From the NCBI GenBank assembly GCA_900319235.1, contig ONNR01000004.1, positions 1-64,000 on the forward strand: a stretch of DNA of 64,000 nucleotides, given 5' to 3'. This DNA is from an uncultured Prevotellaceae bacterium. GTDB lineage: Bacteria; Bacteroidota; Bacteroidia; Bacteroidales; UBA3663. The notes under the pieces are model-generated. The model had not been told where the DNA came from. It worked only from the letters and a program-made list of their open reading frames with translations, and ran no database searches. Position 1 is the first letter of the stretch, and each line of letters starts with the position of its first letter. The translations under genes and the position numbers were made by a program. Below are positions 45,312 through 54,824 of the stretch, piece by piece.

Positions 45312-47081
45312 ATGAGGCACAAGAGGATTGTATTTTTCATGTCGTTGCTCATCGCTTCTCTCCTGGGAGGGAAGTGTTACGCGTATAATAATGAGTCGGA
45401 ACGTTGGCTTCAGCGTCTGGACTCGGTTGTGCAGCAGCGTCAGCATATCAACGAGCAGAAACGTCATCGCCTGCAACAGATGCAGATTATGCAGCGAGGC
45501 TTGGGCGATGTGGAGGAACTCTATCAGCTCAACCGTCGTATCTACGACGAATGCTTCACGTTCGACAGCGAACTGGCGATGAGTCTGGTCGATGCCAACC
45601 TGCAGATTGCACGTCAGCGAGGTGACCGTGATGGTATGGCTGAGTGGCAGATTCAGCGTTCGTTCATCCTTGCCTCCACCGGTCAGCTTCTTGAAGCAAC
45701 CAATGCCTTGGAAGGACTGAAGCTGGGTAGTTTGAACCGCAATCTCAAACTTGATTATTATGCCCAACAGGAATATCTCTATTCCCACCTTGCACAATAC
45801 TCGTGGTCAGAGCCGATGAAGGAGTCGTATCAGCAACAGGCATGGACCTATACCGATTCGATTTACCAGATCATGGAGCCCACCGATGATAATTATCTCT
45901 GGTGGCAATCCTGGCGTGCTTATAGTGTGGGCAATATACAGGAAGCCATCAAGGCGTTGTCCCCAGTGGTTGATACCTTGCAGTTCGATAGTCGTCATGA
46001 TGCGATGTTGGCCTATTGCTTGGCCCGTATGTATCAGGAGATGGGAGAGGAGGATCTCTATTTGCAGTATATGGCGCGTTCGGGCATCGCTGACCTGCGT
46101 GCAGCTAATCAGGACATTGCTTCTCTCGAGGAATTGTCTTCGGTCCTCTACGACATATCCCTAAATGAATCGCGTCGTGGTCACGGCTTTTTCGGTTCGA
46201 AGGATCATAGTGCCGTCGATCTTTCGCGCGCATATACATATATTAATGTGTGCCTCGACACTTCGCGAATCTACAATAACCTTGTGCGCACTGTGAGCAT
46301 CGCTCGTGTGATGGACGACATTCTTGCCAGCTATCGCGAACGTGTGGCCGAGCAGCAGAAGCGCCAGCAGGCCATCACGTGGATTCTGGCTATTCTGTTC
46401 TTCGTGCTGTTGATAGCAGTCATTAATGGTTGGCGACAGCGCCGCAAACTCAGCCAGAGCCGAAGCCAGCTTGAGGAAACCAATGTGCAACTGAGCGAAA
46501 ATCGTGCAGCCCTTACACATGCCAATGCCGAACTCACCGAAGCCAACCGCAAGCTGCAGGCCGCCATGGAGCAACAGGCTGAGGTGAACCGCGAATTGCA
46601 GGAATCCAACTACGTCAAGGAGGAGTATGTGGGCTACGTCTTCTCGCTTTGCTCCAACTACATCAGCAAGATGGACGAATACCGCAAGAACATCAACCGA
46701 AAGACCAAGGTGAAGCTTTACGATGAGGTCTTGCAGATGACCGAGAAGAGCAACCTCGTACAGGATGAGTTGAAGGAGTTCTATCAGAATTTCGATGCCA
46801 TCTTCCTCCACATCTATCCCGATTTCATCACCGACTTCAACAACCTTTTGCAGCCTGAGGAGCGTATCGAGCCCCGCAAGGGTGAGTTGCTCAACACCGA
46901 TTTGCGCATCTATGCCCTGGTCCGACTGGGCATCACCGATAGTGTCAAGATTGCCGAGTTCCTGCACGTTTCGCCCCAGACCGTGTACAACAATCGACTG
47001 AAGACGCGCAACAAAGCAATTGTCCCAAAAGAGCATTTCGCCGAATATGTACGCCAGTTGGGCCGATTTAGCAATTCCTAA
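45312..47081 (+). CDS. DUF6377-type membrane transcriptional regulator of the PUL
   Basis: A 589-residue protein with a signal peptide or first helix (about 1-25) and a helical, TPR-like periplasmic part (about 26-345). A membrane helix (about 350-372, AITWILAILFFVLLIAVI) precedes a coiled coil (about 375-440, rich in Glu, Gln and Leu). The C-terminal cytoplasmic domain has an HTH-like segment near 550-575 (TDSVKIAEFLHVSPQTVYNNRLKTRNKA). This matches the DUF6377/SusR-like class that senses oligosaccharides in the periplasm and activates an adjacent PUL. It lies 229 bases upstream of susC in the same direction. The link to SusR is from architecture, not a sequence search. Confidence 0.75.
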   Translation: MRHKRIVFFMSLLIASLLGGKCYAYNNESERWLQRLDSVVQQRQHINEQKRHRLQQMQIMQRGLGDVEELYQLNRRIYDECFTFDSELAMSLVDANLQIARQRGDRDGMAEWQIQRSFILASTGQLLEATNALEGLKLGSLNRNLKLDYYAQQEYLYSHLAQYSWSEPMKESYQQQAWTYTDSIYQIMEPTDDNYLWWQSWRAYSVGNIQEAIKALSPVVDTLQFDSRHDAMLAYCLARMYQEMGEEDLYLQYMARSGIADLRAANQDIASLEELSSVLYDISLNESRRGHGFFGSKDHSAVDLSRAYTYINVCLDTSRIYNNLVRTVSIARVMDDILASYRERVAEQQKRQQAITWILAILFFVLLIAVINGWRQRRKLSQSRSQLEETNVQLSENRAALTHANAELTEANRKLQAAMEQQAEVNRELQESNYVKEEYVGYVFSLCSNYISKMDEYRKNINRKTKVKLYDEVLQMTEKSNLVQDELKEFYQNFDAIFLHIYPDFITDFNNLLQPEERIEPRKGELLNTDLRIYALVRLGITDSVKIAEFLHVSPQTVYNNRLKTRNKAIVPKEHFAEYVRQLGRFSNS

Positions 47082-47092
47082 CGGCCCAATCA

Positions 47093-47190
47093 AAACTTAC
47101 CGATGCAAAACACGAAGTACCTGAAAAACAGAGAAATCACATATCATGAAACTTACCGATGCACATTACTTGATTGTACAACTTACTGAT
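47093..47190 (+). promoter_or_regulatory. Candidate regulator-binding direct repeats before susC
   Basis: AAACTTACCGATGCA occurs exactly at 47093-47107 and 47149-47163; a third, shorter copy AACTTACTGAT is at 47180-47190, between the -33 and -7 regions. The ACTTAC cores are 56 and 31 bases apart. A separate pair, ACATTACTTGA, lies at 47163-47173 and 47249-47259, flanking the promoter. These are plausible sites for the regulator encoded just upstream. Confidence 0.6.
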
Positions 47191-47198
47191 AATTGTCC

Positions 47199-47206
47199 TA
47201 TCTTTG
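47199..47206 (+). promoter_or_regulatory. Promoter -7 element of the susC operon
   Basis: TATCTTTG followed by GCACCGTC. TTG at 47174-47176 may serve as the -33 element with a 22-base spacer, slightly long, as expected for an activator-dependent promoter. The leader to the susC ATG is about 100 bases. Confidence 0.7.
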
Positions 47207-47310
47207 CACCGTCAAAAGTGACAAAGTGTCTATACCTGTGTTTGCACTACATTACTTGAAAACATTGTTCAACACATATTATATATTACTTACTAAAACA
47301 AATCATCAAC

Positions 47311-50300
47311 ATGAGAAAAACTTCAGACAAATGGATGTCAAGGATTACATTGCTCCTTGCGATCCTCCTTTTCTCACCATTGGGGCTCTTTGCCCAGACT
47401 ATGGTGGTGAATGGCGTCGTTGTAGATGAGATGGGCGAGCCCGTCATCGGTGCTAATGCCTATGTCAAGGGTACAACTATCGGAGCTATTACCGATATCG
47501 ATGGTAATTTCTCCCTCACTGGGGTCCCTGTCGGCGCTACTATCGGATTCAGTTTCGTGGGTTACATTCCACAGGAGCTTCCTGCTCGTATGAAGATGAA
47601 CGTCGTCCTGGTTGAGGACAAGAAACTCCTCGAGGACGTTGTCGTTGTCGGTTACGGTGTGCAGAAGAAGAGTGTCGTTACCGCAGCCATCGCCAAGGTC
47701 AGCAGCGAAGACCTTGAGGGCAAGGCTCCTGTTCGTATCGACAATGCCTTGAAGGGTCTGGCAGCCGGTGTCAACGTCACCGCCAACTCTGGCCAGCCTG
47801 GTGAGTCGTCTCGCGTTCGTGTCCGTGGTACCGGTTCCTACAACGCTTCCGACCCTCTCTACATCGTCGACGGTATTCCGCTTGAAGGTGGTCTTGACAT
47901 CGTCAACCCCAACGATATCGAGAGTATCGAAGTCCTCAAGGATGCTGCCTCGGGTGCCATCTACGGTGCGCGTGCTGCCAACGGCGTTATCATCGTCACC
48001 ACCAAGAAGGGCAAGCAGGGCAAGGCTCAGATCAATTACAACGCTTCTTGGGGCTGGCAGACAGCCTGGAAGCATCGCGACGTGACCAACGCCACCGAGT
48101 ATGCCGTTCTTCAGAACGAGAAGTACGTCAATGCCGGTATGGATCCTCTTTACGCCGATCCTTATAACCTCACCGATGCCATGGGCAATGCCATCCCGTT
48201 GAACGGTGGCACCGATTGGCAGTCACTTGTCTTCAACGACAATGCCCCCATCGTCAACCACGACGTATCGGTTAGCGGTGCTAATGATAGGATGAACTAC
48301 TACGTCTCCCTCGGCTACTTCAGTCAGGAAGGTATCGTGGGCGGTAACTATGGTCAGTCCAACTACGATCGTCTGACCCTCCGTTCCAACAGCAACTACA
48401 CGCTCATCGATGCTACCAAGGAGCGCAACTTCCTCAACAAACTTGATCTTTCAGTCAACCTCTCGTACCTGCGTACTCATAGTACTGGCATCTCCACCAA
48501 TTCCGAGTTTGGTTCAGTCCTTGGTTCGGCTCTTTATATGTCGCCTATCCTGACCCCAACCGTATCGGGTGCTTATGCCGAGAAGATGAGGAGCAACTAC
48601 TCCGAATTCGATCTCCCCGCCGACGAGAACGGTAATCTTTACAGTATTCCAAACTACGGTGGTACCTATCAGGAGATGAATAACCCACTCGCCATGATGG
48701 TAGCGCAGACTCCAACCAAGAACTGGAGCCACAAGTTCGTGCCTCACTTCAACGTCACCCTCGGCCTTTGGGATAACCTGAAGTATAGCTTCTCCTATAG
48801 CGCCGACCTCTCGTTCTGGGGCTACGATGGCGCTGTCAAGAGCCTCTACTACCTCTCGGGCAACAACAACACCGACCATACCTCTGCTACTCAGTTCTCA
48901 GCCAAGTCCGACCACTGGCAGATCGAGAACGTCATCTCTTACGACAAGGAACTTGGTCGCCACTCGTTCAACATCGTCCTCGGTCAGTCGGCCTACAAGT
49001 CGAAGGGCGCCGAGATCGGAGGCAGCCGCTGGAACCTCGTCAACATCAACAAGCCATCAATCAACTATGCAACGGGCAACGTCGAATTCTCGAAGGACGC
49101 CGATGGCAACATCACCGGTGCTACTGTTGAGCACAGCGTCTGGGGCGGTCCTTACACCGAGCACACCCTCTCTTCACTCTTCGCACGTGGCAGTTACAAC
49201 TACGACGAGCGTTACATGTTCCAGTTCACCTTGCGTCGTGATGGTTCGAGCCGCTTCGGCTCCAACAACAAGTACGGTGTCTTCCCATCGTTCTCACTTG
49301 GTTGGAACTTCGTACGCGAACCTTTCTTCAATATGCCCGAATGGGTGACCATCGGCAAGCTGCGTTACAGCTGGGGTAAGAATGGTTACGAGAACATCGG
49401 TGACTTCACCTACACCACCCTCACCTCGATGGGCAACAACGTCCTCTTCGGTCGCATCGCCACCAAGCAGAACGGCTCAAAGGCCAACCGTATCGCCAAC
49501 CCCGACCTCAAGTGGGAGGAGTCTGAGCAGCACGACCTTGGTATCGACCTCGGCTTCATGAAGGATGCACTCACCCTCAGTGTCGATTACTTCATCAAGA
49601 AGACCAACGGCATGATCCTTGCCATGCCTATCCCAAGCTATGTGGGCGAAACCAAGCCTCTTGGCAACGTGGGTGATATGGAGAACAAGGGTGTCGAAAT
49701 CGAACTTGGCTGGAAGGGTCACATCAGCGACTTCCATTATTCGCTCAAGGGTAACGTCTCTTACGTAAAGAATACCCTAAAGAACCTCGGTAATACCGAA
49801 GGCTTCCTGAACTTCGACGGCATTCAGGGCATCGCCGGTGGCGGCACCCGTGCCGAGAACGGTCAGCCATTCCCATTCTTCTATGGCTACAAGACCGACG
49901 GCGTCTTCCAGAATATGGACGAGGTTCGTGCCTATACCAATGCTGACGGCCAGCTCATCCAGCCTAAGGCTGTTCCTGGTGACGTTCGCTTCGTCGATGT
50001 CAATGGCGATGGTCAGATTACTACCGACGACCGCACCAACATCGGTAACGGTACTCCTGACTGGACCTTTGGCTTCAATGCCAATGCCGATTGGAAGGGC
50101 TTTGACTTCAATATCTTCCTTCAGGGTGTACATGGCTCCGACGTCTTCGATGCTACTTACCGCAGCGACGTTTTCTCGGGCAACTATCCCAAGTGGATGC
50201 TCAACCGCTGGACTGGCGAAGGCACGTCCGACAAGTATCCACGTCTCTCTCTCCAGGACGAGACCAACTGGCAGGTATCTGACCTCTATGTCTGCGATGG

Positions 50301-50535
50301 CTCTTACCTTCGCATCAAGAACATGAGCCTCGGCTACACCCTGCCCGCCAAGCTCACGCGTCGTGCATTCATCGAGCGCTTCCGTATCTACGGCATGGTC
50401 GAGAACCTCGTCACTTGGACCAAGTATTGGGGCTTCGATCCCGAAATCGCCTCGGGCGGCACTTCTCTAGGCATCGACCGTGGTGTCTATCCTCAGGCTC
50501 GTACTTGGACTGTCGGATTCAATATTGCATTCTAA
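47311..50535 (+). CDS. SusC-family TonB-dependent glycan transporter
   Basis: A 1074-residue outer-membrane importer. A signal peptide (about 1-29, ending LFAQ) is followed by a carboxypeptidase-like domain (about 32-105, VNGVVVDEMGEPVIGANAYV), the TonB-box/plug segment (DVVVVGYGVQKKSVVTAA near 112; RVRGTGSYNASDPLYIVDGIPL near 168) and a 22-strand barrel ending WTVGFNIAF. It should import oligosaccharides captured by the SusD and binding lipoproteins encoded next, powered by TonB. Codons are strongly C-ending compared with the housekeeping genes upstream. It is the first gene of the PUL operon. Confidence 0.96.
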   Translation: MRKTSDKWMSRITLLLAILLFSPLGLFAQTMVVNGVVVDEMGEPVIGANAYVKGTTIGAITDIDGNFSLTGVPVGATIGFSFVGYIPQELPARMKMNVVLVEDKKLLEDVVVVGYGVQKKSVVTAAIAKVSSEDLEGKAPVRIDNALKGLAAGVNVTANSGQPGESSRVRVRGTGSYNASDPLYIVDGIPLEGGLDIVNPNDIESIEVLKDAASGAIYGARAANGVIIVTTKKGKQGKAQINYNASWGWQTAWKHRDVTNATEYAVLQNEKYVNAGMDPLYADPYNLTDAMGNAIPLNGGTDWQSLVFNDNAPIVNHDVSVSGANDRMNYYVSLGYFSQEGIVGGNYGQSNYDRLTLRSNSNYTLIDATKERNFLNKLDLSVNLSYLRTHSTGISTNSEFGSVLGSALYMSPILTPTVSGAYAEKMRSNYSEFDLPADENGNLYSIPNYGGTYQEMNNPLAMMVAQTPTKNWSHKFVPHFNVTLGLWDNLKYSFSYSADLSFWGYDGAVKSLYYLSGNNNTDHTSATQFSAKSDHWQIENVISYDKELGRHSFNIVLGQSAYKSKGAEIGGSRWNLVNINKPSINYATGNVEFSKDADGNITGATVEHSVWGGPYTEHTLSSLFARGSYNYDERYMFQFTLRRDGSSRFGSNNKYGVFPSFSLGWNFVREPFFNMPEWVTIGKLRYSWGKNGYENIGDFTYTTLTSMGNNVLFGRIATKQNGSKANRIANPDLKWEESEQHDLGIDLGFMKDALTLSVDYFIKKTNGMILAMPIPSYVGETKPLGNVGDMENKGVEIELGWKGHISDFHYSLKGNVSYVKNTLKNLGNTEGFLNFDGIQGIAGGGTRAENGQPFPFFYGYKTDGVFQNMDEVRAYTNADGQLIQPKAVPGDVRFVDVNGDGQITTDDRTNIGNGTPDWTFGFNANADWKGFDFNIFLQGVHGSDVFDATYRSDVFSGNYPKWMLNRWTGEGTSDKYPRLSLQDETNWQVSDLYVCDGSYLRIKNMSLGYTLPAKLTRRAFIERFRIYGMVENLVTWTKYWGFDPEIASGGTSLGIDRGVYPQARTWTVGFNIAF

Positions 50536-50547
50536 ATTCACCCGCAA

Positions 50548-50582
50548 TTAATTGTTAATTGTTAATTATTAATTGTTAATTC
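50548..50582. repeat. 7-bp array, five units, before susD
   Basis: TTAATTG, TTAATTG, TTAATTA, TTAATTG and TTAATTC repeat with an exact 7-bp period between the susC stop and the susD ATG at 50590. The units contain the palindromes TTAA and AATT. Confidence 0.85.
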
Positions 50583-50589
50583 AAAACAT

Positions 50590-52116
50590 ATGAAAACTCA
50601 ATATATAGGTTTACTGATTGCCGCTGCCTCTTTCGCTATGTCGTCTTGCAGCGACTCGTTCCTTGAGGTCGAGAATCCGTCGGGCGAACCCCTTGAAGAA
50701 TATTATACTTCCGACGCACATATCCAGGAGGCTCTCATCGCCGCCTACGACCCCATCCATTGGCCCGACTGGGGACTCGGCCAGTACAATGCGCTCAATA
50801 TCGACGCCGAGATTATGGGTGACCTCTTCTGGGTAGGTGGTTCCAACCTCGCCGATATGCAGAACTGGCACATGCTCTCCAACTACCAGGCCAACGAGAA
50901 CAACACCCTCAGTTCGCTCTGGACTGTCGATTACAGTGGCGTAAAGCGCTGCAACGACGTGCTCAAGTACATCGAATACGAAGTGCCCGACATGTCGGCT
51001 GCCAACAAGTCGCTGTACGAGATGCAGGCCCGTGGTCTCCGCGTGTTCTACTACAATATGCTGTGGCACTACTTCGGCAACATCCCCTTCTATCTCGAGA
51101 ACCTCACTGCTCCCTACACCGCTCCACAGCTCACTGCTGACGAGGTGTACGACCTGCTCATCGTCGAGCTCGAAGAGGTAGCTGCCTCTGGTGTTCTCCC
51201 AATGCGTTGGGATGATGCCAACAGCGGACGCATCTCACAGGCTATGATCTATATGATGTATGCTGAGATGGTAATGTACCAGAATGACCAGAGCCGCTAC
51301 AGCAAGGCCCTCGGCTTTATGAACGAGATCATCTCGTCGGGCAAGTATTCACTTAACCCCGACTATGCCAACCTCTGGGATGAGACTGGCGAATGGTGCT
51401 CCGAGTCCATCTGGGAGATCAACTACGAGGATGGCAACAACGAGCGCGGATGGGGTAGCCCTCTCGCCATTGGCGGTACCGTGCTTCCCACCCTCATTTC
51501 GCCCAACTCGTGGCCCGGTGGCGACGGTTGGAATTCGGGTGCCGACGGATGGGGCTTCCTCCCTGTTCGTACAGCTACCTACAACATGTTCGAAGAAGGT
51601 GACGTTCGCCGCGATGCTACCTGCTGGGATGTGCGTGGCGTGGAGTACACCAACCGTTTCCAGGATACCCACATCTGGCTCCGCAAGTATCGCCCATTCA
51701 CGGCCAACAATGCCGATGCCGGTTTCGACAACAACCTCAACTACAACAACAACCTCCGCTACTACCGCTTTGCTGAGACGCTGCTCAACGCTGCCGAGCT
51801 GATGGTTCGCACAGGTTCGGGCGATGCCAAGTCGCTCCTCACTCAGGTGCGCCAGCGTGCCGGTCTGGGTGCCGTCGATGCCACCATCGACAACATCATC
51901 AACGAGCGCAAGCTCGAGTTCGTGGGCGAAGGCAAGCGCTACTGGGACCTCGTTCGTACAGGTCTTGCAGCCTCAGTGCTCGTTCCCACTCCTTGCGATG
52001 GCACCAATCCCAACGATCAGGGCCGCGTAGGTACTTGGACTCCGAGCAAGAAGTACATCCCCATCGCTCAGTCTGAGTTGGATTCCGATGTTGCTCTCAA
52101 GCAGAATGAGTATTAA
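50590..52116 (+). CDS. SusD/RagB-family starch-binding-like lipoprotein
   Basis: A 508-residue surface lipoprotein that forms the lid of the SusC transporter and binds incoming glycan. The lipobox places the lipidated Cys at residue 20 (AMSSCSD). The SusD-like N-terminal region (about 25-210) and the RagB/SusD domain (about 270-508) are present, with INERKLEFVGEGKRYWDLVRTG near 436 as the family hallmark. Trp-rich segments (HWPDWGLGQ, ISPNSWPGGDGWNSG) may form the binding platform. It follows susC by 54 bases across the 7-bp array. Confidence 0.95.
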   Translation: MKTQYIGLLIAAASFAMSSCSDSFLEVENPSGEPLEEYYTSDAHIQEALIAAYDPIHWPDWGLGQYNALNIDAEIMGDLFWVGGSNLADMQNWHMLSNYQANENNTLSSLWTVDYSGVKRCNDVLKYIEYEVPDMSAANKSLYEMQARGLRVFYYNMLWHYFGNIPFYLENLTAPYTAPQLTADEVYDLLIVELEEVAASGVLPMRWDDANSGRISQAMIYMMYAEMVMYQNDQSRYSKALGFMNEIISSGKYSLNPDYANLWDETGEWCSESIWEINYEDGNNERGWGSPLAIGGTVLPTLISPNSWPGGDGWNSGADGWGFLPVRTATYNMFEEGDVRRDATCWDVRGVEYTNRFQDTHIWLRKYRPFTANNADAGFDNNLNYNNNLRYYRFAETLLNAAELMVRTGSGDAKSLLTQVRQRAGLGAVDATIDNIINERKLEFVGEGKRYWDLVRTGLAASVLVPTPCDGTNPNDQGRVGTWTPSKKYIPIAQSELDSDVALKQNEY

Positions 52117-52136
52117 TTCCAAAACAGTTACCCATT

Positions 52137-54533
52137 ATGAAATCGACATATAAATATATATTGAGTGCCCTTCTGGTAGCAGGTTCGTTGGTTGCATGTT
52201 CTCCCGACGACATCGAAGGCCTCAACGAGAGCGGGGTGCCTCAGGCATCCAACTTCGAGGATATGGTTGAAATCACCGTCGATCAGTCCACCAACCAGGT
52301 GACCTTCAACCTCAAGAATGCCAAGGGTGTCTATCCCGTCTGGAACATCGACACTGGCAAGAAGATCGAGCGCAGCACAGTCAACGGCTATCAGCGCATC
52401 TTCGCCTCTTCGGGCGACTACACTGTGAACGTCCAGATTGGTAGCCGCGATGGCATCAGCGATGGCAAGGTTACTCGTACCTTCCACATCGACAACACCA
52501 TCATGGACTTCACCAAGTACACCACCATGCTCAGCAAGGCTCCCTGGTACATCGACAACAAGACGCAGGGTCACCTCGCTTGTGGTGAAAGTGTAGGCAA
52601 TCCTACCAACTGGTGGGCTGCTCAGCCCGACGACAAGGCTGGCACCGGCCTCTACGACAACTCGCTCGAGTTCACCGACGACTATCGCTACACCTTCAAC
52701 CCTGGCAAGAACGGCACGATGTATGTCAACTACGGCACCACAGCGCTCAATACCATTGGTGCTACCGAGGACTTCAGTATGCCCGTTGAGGCAATGTCCA
52801 CCAGCTATGCATTCGAGGTCGATGGCGATGACCTCTTCCTGACCTTCCCGGCCAAGACCTACTTCCCCTACATCGCCAACGACGCCATCTGGGAGAATCC
52901 TCGCTACCTCGTGGTAAACATGACCACCAAGTCGATGACTCTCGTCAGCGAAGGCCCCGGCATTGCTTGGCAGTACATTCTCACCACCACGCATGAGACT
53001 GTCTTCGAAGGCTTCGACTACACCAGTCCCGACAACCTCTGGAAGCAGGCCAACCCAGTCTTCAATACCATCTGGTATGCTCCAGGTTGGAGTCAGATTG
53101 CCGACTTCCCATATGAATTCGATGCCAACAGCGTCAAGGTAACCCTCCCCGAGGCTACCACCGACCAGTGGATGGCACAGTTCTCACTCCATACCTCGCT
53201 CGACAACAACATCGTGCCTGCAGGACAGACTTACGACTTCTCGTGCGTCATCACCTCTACCCAGGATCACCCAGGCATCACCGTCAAGCTCGTCCAGACT
53301 GGCGAGGGCAATGATGGCAACTTCATCTGCGCCGATCGTGTCAAGGTAGGTGCTATGGAAGACTACATCTACTACTTCTACGACGTGCCCGGCATCGACC
53401 TCGGCGGTCTCACCTACGACCTCTTCCTCGACTTCGGCGGCAACGCTGCTGGCACCGAGGTGACCATCAAGAACTTCTGCTTCATCGAGCACAGCAAGAA
53501 CACCATCGTTCCTCCGAGCGATGAACCCGGCCCCGAGCCTGGTCAGGACGTTGATTGGAGTGGCGCCAACATCCTCGAAGGTATGCCTGTCGAACTGCAG
53601 TACTATTATGCTCCTGGTTGGGCACAGATTGACAATCCTGAGTGCGAAATCAACGGTACAGCTTACACATGGAGCTTGCCCGCAGCAACCACTGACCAGT
53701 GGCAGGCACAGGCTGGCTTCCACAACACCGGCATCACCCTCAGCAAGGATCTTACTTATGACTTCCGCTGCAAGATTGTCTCCAACACCGATCATCCTGG
53801 TGTCACTGTGAAGATCACCCAGGAAGACGACGACAACATCTTCATCACCGCCGATCGTCATGCAGTCACGGCTTACGAGGAGACTTGGGTTACCTTGCCT
53901 AACCTCGCGATGATAGCCAATGGCACAGATATGCGCGACATCACCAATATGAAGATTGTCCTCGACTTCGGTGGCAATGCCGATGGAACCGTCATCACCA
54001 TCAGCGATATGCACCTGCAGGAGCACAAGGGTCCGAAGGCTATCGACTGGGATCTCACCGGCGACCGCAACCTCTGGCTCAAGGGTGCTCACCAGACCCT
54101 CTCGTTCTACTATGCTCCCGGTTGGGCACAGATAGCCGATCCCGAGACTGTTGTCGAGGGTAACAGCTACACCATCGTGCTCCCTGAAGCTACAAGCGAC
54201 CAGTGGCAGGCTCAGTGGCATATTTCTACCGAACTCGGCAAGGCTGACATCAGCGCTGACAAGAAGTACAACATTCGCTTCACGCTCTTCGCCAACCAGG
54301 ATCAGCCCGGTGTGACTGTCAAGTTCACCGAGAACGGCAACGACGACAACTACCTCACAGCCGACCGTCACGCTTGTGTAGCCTACGAGGAGACTGTAGT
54401 CGAGCTCACCGACCTTGCTCTCTCGAAGGGTGACATCACCAACGAGACCTTCAAGATGGTATTCGACTTTGCAGGCAACCCCGCTGGTAGCGAAGTAACC
54501 ATCAAGGATATCATCATCCAGGAAGCAGAATAA
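52137..54533 (+). CDS. Surface glycan-binding lipoprotein with three tandem repeat domains
   Basis: A 798-residue lipoprotein (lipid Cys near 21, LVACSPDD) in the SusE/F position. After an N-terminal PKD-like region (about 40-120) and a middle domain (about 125-300) come three homologous beta domains at about 309-455, 487-640 and 655-798. Each carries YYAPGW, an ATTDQWQAQ-like motif, HPGVTVK and a closing LDFGGNA segment. The pattern suggests carbohydrate-binding modules of CBM4/9-like fold, with the invariant Trp residues as stacking platforms. A Pro-rich linker (PPSDEPGPEPGQ, about 462-473) separates the first two. It should present glycan to SusCD. A terminator follows. Confidence 0.82.
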   Translation: MKSTYKYILSALLVAGSLVACSPDDIEGLNESGVPQASNFEDMVEITVDQSTNQVTFNLKNAKGVYPVWNIDTGKKIERSTVNGYQRIFASSGDYTVNVQIGSRDGISDGKVTRTFHIDNTIMDFTKYTTMLSKAPWYIDNKTQGHLACGESVGNPTNWWAAQPDDKAGTGLYDNSLEFTDDYRYTFNPGKNGTMYVNYGTTALNTIGATEDFSMPVEAMSTSYAFEVDGDDLFLTFPAKTYFPYIANDAIWENPRYLVVNMTTKSMTLVSEGPGIAWQYILTTTHETVFEGFDYTSPDNLWKQANPVFNTIWYAPGWSQIADFPYEFDANSVKVTLPEATTDQWMAQFSLHTSLDNNIVPAGQTYDFSCVITSTQDHPGITVKLVQTGEGNDGNFICADRVKVGAMEDYIYYFYDVPGIDLGGLTYDLFLDFGGNAAGTEVTIKNFCFIEHSKNTIVPPSDEPGPEPGQDVDWSGANILEGMPVELQYYYAPGWAQIDNPECEINGTAYTWSLPAATTDQWQAQAGFHNTGITLSKDLTYDFRCKIVSNTDHPGVTVKITQEDDDNIFITADRHAVTAYEETWVTLPNLAMIANGTDMRDITNMKIVLDFGGNADGTVITISDMHLQEHKGPKAIDWDLTGDRNLWLKGAHQTLSFYYAPGWAQIADPETVVEGNSYTIVLPEATSDQWQAQWHISTELGKADISADKKYNIRFTLFANQDQPGVTVKFTENGNDDNYLTADRHACVAYEETVVELTDLALSKGDITNETFKMVFDFAGNPAGSEVTIKDIIIQEAE

Positions 54534-54563
54534 CGTTAGTTAGTATATATGTGTGTGTAAGTG

Positions 54564-54604
54564 CTGCCTGATGTGCCCGTCAGGACATGTCAGGCAGTTT
54601 TTCT
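54564..54604 (+). terminator. Terminator after the SusCD-binding protein operon
   Basis: CTGCCTGA pairs with TCAGGCAG (54564-54571 with 54590-54597) and TTTTT follows. It lies 30 bases after the stop codon and separates susCD from the GH16 gene. Confidence 0.75.
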
Positions 54605-54607
54605 CTG

Positions 54608-54808
54608 TTAAGGGATTCTAAGGGATTTTAAAGGATTCTTAGGGATTTTAAGGGACTAATGTTTTTTGGGGTTACATTTCCAACAAGGCGATGGTGTCGT
54701 CCCTAAATATCCCTTAATATCCCCAAATATCCCTAAATATCCACAAGAGATAGTAACGTCCCCAAATATCCCTTAATATCCCTTAATATCCTCAAATGTC
54801 CCTTAATA
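54608..54808. repeat. 10-bp inverted arrays, three blocks of five units, before GH16
   Basis: Block 1 (54608-54657) is five 10-bp units such as TTAAGGGATT. Block 2 (54700-54749) and block 3 (54759-54808) each hold five units such as TCCCTTAATA, the inverted orientation. The last unit of block 2 is degenerate. Block 1 can pair with either block 2 or block 3 over about 50 bases, giving mutually exclusive stems. The GH16 ATG is 17 bases after the end. There is no gene in this 291-base spacer. Confidence 0.88.
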
Positions 54809-54824
54809 ATTCATTAAGCTGTCA

